This document shows positions 5,991 to 9,349 of a stretch of 9,349 nucleotides of DNA, piece after piece. This DNA comes from JBOHER01 sp050701115 (GTDB lineage Bacteria > Actinomycetota > Actinomycetes > Mycobacteriales > Pseudonocardiaceae), in NCBI GenBank assembly GCA_050701115.1, contig JBOHER010000013.1, forward strand, positions 1 to 9,349, given 5' to 3'. A program made the translations under genes and the position numbers. The notes below the pieces were generated by a model. That model was not told the origin of the DNA. It was given only the letters and a program-made list of their open reading frames with translations, and did not search any database. The stretch's first letter is position 1, and every line of letters starts with the position of its first letter.

Positions 5991-8363
5991 ACACCAGGAC
6001 TCCCGAGCAGAAAGTTGGGTGAGTTGTCCGCGTCCCGAGCCGACCGGGTATATGACCACGTGTCTCATGCGGCCCTCCATGATCTTGCCGACGAGCAAGC
6101 CTACGTCACCACCGTGTACGAAAAGCTGGATGCCGAACGCGATGCCACGGCGGCTCGGCTGGCCAAGACGCTGCGGGAAGCCGGTGGCACACCCTGGGCG
6201 AGGACCGAGCGCGACGTGTCCAGCACGATGTACCGCGAGCGGTTGACCCAGCTCGAGGGTGTCGAAGCGGGTCTGTGCTTCGGCAGGCTGGACAACACCG
6301 ATGGCGAGACCATCCACATTGGACGGATCGGGTTGTTCGACGAGGACAACGACTACGAGCCGCTCCTGATCGACTGGCGCGCTCCGGTGGCCCGTCCCTT
6401 CTACCTCGCTACCGCGGCATCGCCGCTTGGCGTGCGCAGGCGCAGACACCTTCGTATCCGGCTGCGCAATGTGGTCGGCATCGATGACGAGGTGCTCGAC
6501 CTTGATGCCGAGGACGCGGGCCAGGACCTCGGTCTGGCCGGTGAGGCCGCACTCCTGGCGGCGCTGAACCGCCAGCGTGGCGAGCAGATGCGCGACATCG
6601 TCGCGACCATTCAGGCCGAGCAGGACGACATCATCCGCGCCGATCTGTCCGGCGTGCTCGTGGTGCAGGGCGGGCCGGGAACTGGCAAGACGGCGGTCGC
6701 GCTGCACCGAGCGGCGTACCTGCTCTACGAGCATCGTGCCGCGCTCGCCTCCCGTGGTGTGCTGGTGGTCGGTCCCAGTTCGACGTTCCTGCGCTACATC
6801 GGGCAGATCCTGCCGTCGCTCGGTGAGTCCGGCGTGCTGCTGTCCACCGTGGGACAGCTGTTCCCAGGGGTCATGCCACGCGCGGTGGACACCCGGCAAG
6901 CCGCCGAGGTCAAAGGTCGGCCGGTGATGGCGGACGTTCTCGCGGCGGCGGTGAGCGACCGGCAACAGGTTCCCGATGCCGTGCTGGAGGTCGAGGTGGA
7001 TCGGGAGGTCGTGCGGCTGGAGCCGGATCTGTGCGCCGCGGCGCGCGCTCGGGGGCGTCGGTCGGATCGCCCGCACAACCTCGCCCGACGGGTATTCGTG
7101 GACGCCGTGCTGGACGCGCTGGCGCGTCGGTCGGCCGATCGCCTGGCCAACGATGTGCTCGATGGTGTGCCGGAGATCAGCTATGCGGAGGGCGAGGATC
7201 CGGACGCGGAGGTGCTCAACGAGGGTGACGTCGCCGACATTCGCGCCGAGTTGGCCGACCATCCCGCGATGCGCCGGACGCTCGACTCGTTGTGGCCGGA
7301 GCTCACTCCGCAGCGGCTGCTCGGCGACCTGCTGACCGACAAGGCTCTGCTGGCAACCGCGGCCGGTGAACTCCTCAGCGATGCGGACATGATCGCGGTG
7401 CTGCGGCATCGTTCGGCTGCCTGGACGCCCGCGGATGTGCCTCTGCTCGACGAGCTCGCCGAACTGCTCGGCGAGGACGACACGGGAACGCGGGCGAAGC
7501 GGGAACGCGGCGAGCGGGAGCGGCTTGCTTACGCACAGGGCGTGCTGCATGTGCTGGACCAGGACGACGAGATCGCCGATGAGGAGCGGCTGCGGGTGGC
7601 GGATGTGCTGGACGCCGAGCTGCTCGCCGAGCGTGAGCAGCAACGCGGCCAGCTCACCGCTGCCGAGCGGGCGGCAGCGGACCGCACCTGGACGTTCGGG
7701 CACGTCATCGTGGATGAGGCGCAGGAGCTCACCGCGATGGACTGGCGAATGATCTTGCGCCGAAGCCAGAGCAGGTCGATGACGCTGGTCGGGGATGTCG
7801 CCCAGACCAGCGCGGCCGGGGGAGCGGGATCGTGGGAAGGGATGCTGGCGCCCTACGTTTCCGACCGATGGCGCCTGGCCGAGTTGACCATCAACTACCG
7901 GACTCCGGCCGAGATCATGGAGGTGGCGGCCGAAGCGTTGGCCGCGCTAGATTCTGATCTCCAGCCGCCGACCTCGGTTCGAGAATCTGGCATTCCGCCG
8001 TGGGAGGTCGATCAGTCCGCGGATGCACTCACCGAGTGGGTGGGTGAGCTGGTGGCTGAGGAGCTCGCCGCGGTCGGGGAAGGCACGGTGGCCGTGCTAT
8101 GCCCGGCCGCCTTGGTGGACATGTTGCGCCCGGCCCTGAGTCGGAGCCGGGTGTCGGTGCTGACGGTGCAACGGGCCAAGGGGCTGGAGTTCGACTCGGT
8201 GATCGTGGTGGCGCCGGAGGAAATCGCGAGTGGGTCACCGCGCGGTTTCAGTGATCTCTATGTGGCAGTGACTCGGGCGACACAGCGACTGGGCATCGTG
8301 CATTGCGGGCCCGGAGGGATGCGGTTCGCCGGAGCCGTGAGCAGCCGGAACCGTTCGCGTTAG
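5982..8363 (+). CDS. HelD/HelR-like RNA polymerase-associated ATPase (UvrD/Rep-like superfamily 1)
   Basis: HelD-family proteins bind RNA polymerase and use ATP to free it from stalled or inactive complexes. Some actinobacterial members (HelR) also displace rifamycins. Numbered from the ATG at 5982 the protein has 793 residues. Residues 30-100 are charged and helical (DEQAYVTTVYEKLDAER), matching the N-terminal coiled coil that enters the polymerase secondary channel. IGRIGLFDED (114-123) and LLIDWRAPVARPFY (128-141) are HelD-typical. Walker A is GGPGTGKT (230-237). Residues 300-560 form the long insert in which family members carry the primary-channel loop; an acidic-then-basic stretch, LLGEDDTGTRAKRERGERER, lies at 495-514. 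Then come VIVDEAQ (575-581, Walker B), LVGDVAQTS (602-610), INYRTPAEI (637-645), VQRAKGLEFD (729-738) and LYVAVTRATQRL (759-770). Alternative in-frame starts are TTG 5946, TTG 6016 and GTG 6060; none has a strong ribosome binding site. Family is clear; the role in drug tolerance is inference. Confidence 0.9.
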   Translation: MNKTPGLPSRKLGELSASRADRVYDHVSHAALHDLADEQAYVTTVYEKLDAERDATAARLAKTLREAGGTPWARTERDVSSTMYRERLTQLEGVEAGLCFGRLDNTDGETIHIGRIGLFDEDNDYEPLLIDWRAPVARPFYLATAASPLGVRRRRHLRIRLRNVVGIDDEVLDLDAEDAGQDLGLAGEAALLAALNRQRGEQMRDIVATIQAEQDDIIRADLSGVLVVQGGPGTGKTAVALHRAAYLLYEHRAALASRGVLVVGPSSTFLRYIGQILPSLGESGVLLSTVGQLFPGVMPRAVDTRQAAEVKGRPVMADVLAAAVSDRQQVPDAVLEVEVDREVVRLEPDLCAAARARGRRSDRPHNLARRVFVDAVLDALARRSADRLANDVLDGVPEISYAEGEDPDAEVLNEGDVADIRAELADHPAMRRTLDSLWPELTPQRLLGDLLTDKALLATAAGELLSDADMIAVLRHRSAAWTPADVPLLDELAELLGEDDTGTRAKRERGERERLAYAQGVLHVLDQDDEIADEERLRVADVLDAELLAEREQQRGQLTAAERAAADRTWTFGHVIVDEAQELTAMDWRMILRRSQSRSMTLVGDVAQTSAAGGAGSWEGMLAPYVSDRWRLAELTINYRTPAEIMEVAAEALAALDSDLQPPTSVRESGIPPWEVDQSADALTEWVGELVAEELAAVGEGTVAVLCPAALVDMLRPALSRSRVSVLTVQRAKGLEFDSVIVVAPEEIASGSPRGFSDLYVAVTRATQRLGIVHCGPGGMRFAGAVSSRNRSR

Positions 8364-8386
8364 GCGGACCACTGGAGGCCCACCAC

Positions 8387-8396
8387 CCGCATGCGG
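8387..8396. repeat. 10-bp palindrome CCGCATGCGG upstream of the FKBP gene
   Basis: A perfect palindrome in the 61-base gap between helD and the FKBP gene. If transcription begins at 8425, it covers positions -38 to -29, where a -35 box would otherwise be. That suits an activator or repressor site, but a 10-bp palindrome can also occur by chance in GC-rich DNA. Confidence 0.3.
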
Positions 8397-8412
8397 CCAA
8401 ATCCCGTATGTC

Positions 8413-8418
8413 TAGTGT
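8413..8418 (+). promoter_or_regulatory. Candidate -10 element TAGTGT for a leaderless FKBP transcript
   Basis: TAGTGT fits the actinobacterial TANNNT -10 pattern, and its last base is 7 bases before the A of the ATG at 8425. Transcription would then start at the ATG itself, which would explain why no ribosome binding site precedes the gene. No good -35 hexamer was found. Confidence 0.35.
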
Positions 8419-8424
8419 GTGCGC

Positions 8425-9045
8425 ATGTTGCGGAATCCAGGCAAGATCATGATTGCGGTTGCTGCCGCTGCTGTGCTGAGCGCGTGCAGCCCGGCTGAGT
8501 ACGATTCACCGCTTCCTCCCGGCACTGAGGTGACGCCGTCGGCGCCTGCTGCGCCCGCAGAGGGTGCGGCCGACGATGGGCACGGTCAGGGCGCGGACGG
8601 CGATGAGCCTCATGGTGACGAGTGCACCGCCGAGGACTTCACGGTCGAGGGTGCGTCCGGGGAGAAGCCGGAGATCACGGTTCCCAAGGACTGCACGCCG
8701 CCGAGTGAGCTGGTGAGCCTGGATCTCGAGGAGGGTCCCGGTGCCGCGGTTGCGGAAGGCGACAACGTCGAGGTCAACTACGTGCTCGTCGGCTTCTCGG
8801 ACGGGGAGCAGATCCAGTCGTCCTGGGAGGACGGTCAGACGTTCACGGTGGAGAACGTCGGCAACGCCCAGGTGATCGACGGCTGGAACGAGGGCTTGAT
8901 CGGCATGAAGGAAGGCGGCCGCAGGCTGCTGGTCATCCCGCCGGACAAGGGATACGGCGGAGCGGGCAGCCCGCCGGACATCGGTCCCAACGAGACGCTG
9001 GTTTTCGTGATTGATTCCGTCAACGTCGGCAACGCGACCAGCTAG
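8425..9045 (+). CDS. FKBP-type peptidyl-prolyl cis-trans isomerase, secreted lipoprotein
   Basis: Predicted envelope-anchored folding helper that would isomerise Xaa-Pro bonds of exported proteins. The 206-residue product has a short signal peptide with hydrophobic core IMIAVAAAAV (9-18) and lipobox LSAC ending at C21. An Ala/Pro/Gly/Asp-rich low-complexity linker follows (about 30-65). C67 and C90 flank a short segment and could form a disulfide outside the cell. The FKBP domain spans about 108-202. Compared with human FKBP12, Y26 (Y119), F46 (F140), V55-I56 (V150-I151), W59 (W154), Y82 (Y177) and F99 (F194) are kept, but F36 and D37 align with I130 and Q131 in IQSSW. The start was taken as ATG 8425; GTG 8419 would add two residues, and no Shine-Dalgarno site favours either. 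It lies 61 bases after helD on the same strand and may have its own promoter. Family is firm; activity level is uncertain because of Q131. Confidence 0.92.
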   Translation: MLRNPGKIMIAVAAAAVLSACSPAEYDSPLPPGTEVTPSAPAAPAEGAADDGHGQGADGDEPHGDECTAEDFTVEGASGEKPEITVPKDCTPPSELVSLDLEEGPGAAVAEGDNVEVNYVLVGFSDGEQIQSSWEDGQTFTVENVGNAQVIDGWNEGLIGMKEGGRRLLVIPPDKGYGGAGSPPDIGPNETLVFVIDSVNVGNATS

Positions 9046-9055
9046 CTTTCCTCCT

Positions 9056-9092
9056 GCAGCGCGGCGATGCTCAACGGGCGTCGCCGCGCTGC
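9056..9092. terminator. Bidirectional stem-loop terminator between convergent genes
   Basis: GCAGCGCGGCGA (9056-9067) and TCGCCGCGCTGC (9081-9092) form a perfect 12-bp, GC-rich stem around a 13-base loop, starting 10 bases after the FKBP stop codon. Its position, 25 bases from the end of the minus-strand HNH gene, suits termination from both sides. The downstream T-tract is poor (GGTATTTGG), as is common for actinomycete hairpins. Confidence 0.8.
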
Positions 9093-9116
9093 GGTATTTG
9101 GATCTGCCGCGCGGGC

Positions 9117-9349
9117 TCAGAAGGGTGGCGGGGTATTGTCGATCGGCTGCGGCCCTGCTGGTGGCTCTGCTGGTGGTGGTTGGGGTTCGGGTGGTCCGAT
9201 GGGGTCGGGTCGGGATCGGTAGCGCTTGCCGGTGGGGGTGGTGATGATCAGGTCGCCGTGGATCATCTGGAAGTTCCATCCGGGCCGGTCCTTGAGCAGG
9301 TGGTGGCGACGGCACAGGCTGCAGAGCAGGCATTCGGCGGTTTCGCCGC
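9117..9349 (-). CDS. HNH endonuclease-like protein, C-terminal 76 residues (partial, enters from right edge)
   Basis: The minus-strand frame is open from the window edge (two bases of a split codon at 9348-9349) to a TGA at 9117-9119. It reads ECLLCSLCRRHHLLKDRPGW at residues 5-24, then a short beta-like stretch, ITTPTGKRYRSRPDP (35-49), and ends in a Pro-rich tail (PPEPQPPPAEPPAGPQP). The Cys-rich LCRRHHLLK with a following G-W and a 'TPTG-x-x-Y' segment is the usual end of the HNH nuclease module in DUF222-linked proteins, which are numerous in actinomycetes. The HNH first histidine and the DUF222 part would lie outside the window. Biological role is not established for most of these proteins. 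The frame, strand and family are well supported; the reading depends on only 76 residues. Confidence 0.75.
   Translation of the reverse strand, partial: GETAECLLCSLCRRHHLLKDRPGWNFQMIHGDLIITTPTGKRYRSRPDPIGPPEPQPPPAEPPAGPQPIDNTPPPF

Noticed and set aside
5967..7703. A 578-codon open frame on the minus strand opposite helD
   Set aside because: It overlaps the HelD motifs in antisense, has no recognisable domain and no credible ribosome binding site. It is a composition effect.
1..9349. A new defence, mobile or secondary-metabolite system
   Set aside because: Apart from the partial HNH protein at the right edge, every gene is a recognisable core or common actinobacterial gene. There are no transposases, integrases, direct terminal repeats or CRISPR spacing. 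The HNH fragment alone does not show a defence locus.

Overview
The window comes from a high-GC actinomycete chromosome, most likely a member of the Pseudonocardiaceae or a relative (Amycolatopsis/Saccharomonospora/Saccharopolyspora-like). The evidence is the strong G/C third-position bias, GTG starts, an actinobacterial HelD-family RNA polymerase remodeller, an HNH nuclease of the DUF222-linked actinobacterial type, and the order tkt-tal-pgi read divergently from ctaB. From memory, Mycobacterium keeps a similar arrangement (ctaB divergent from tkt-tal, followed by pentose-phosphate genes). The genus assignment is an inference.

Layout: from about 4482 leftwards, the minus strand carries a central-carbon operon of transketolase (tkt, 2383-4482), transaldolase (tal, 1203-2321) and glucose-6-phosphate isomerase (pgi, 1-1194, cut by the window edge). 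Gaps are 61 and 8 bases, so the three are almost certainly co-transcribed. Together they interconvert pentose phosphates with fructose-6-P and glucose-6-P. A 322-base divergent intergenic region (4483-4804) separates them from ctaB (4805-5836, plus strand), the heme O synthase that feeds cytochrome c oxidase assembly. It holds several inverted repeats but no coding evidence.

Downstream of ctaB on the plus strand lies a 145-base spacer with three abutting palindromes, then a HelD/HelR-like superfamily 1 ATPase (about 5982-8363; start uncertain). Next comes a secreted FKBP-type peptidyl-prolyl isomerase lipoprotein (8425-9045), possibly from a leaderless transcript. A perfect 12-bp stem (9056-9092) sits between this gene and a convergent minus-strand gene that enters from the right edge (9117-9349), the C-terminal end of an HNH endonuclease-like protein.

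Most of the window is ordinary core genome, and I found no evidence for a new multi-gene system. The points most worth a second look are the palindrome cluster before helD, the unsettled helD start with an AT-rich palindrome over its ATG, the replaced active-site positions in the FKBP lipoprotein, and the repeats between tkt and ctaB. No tRNA, rRNA, CRISPR array, insertion sequence or attachment site was seen.
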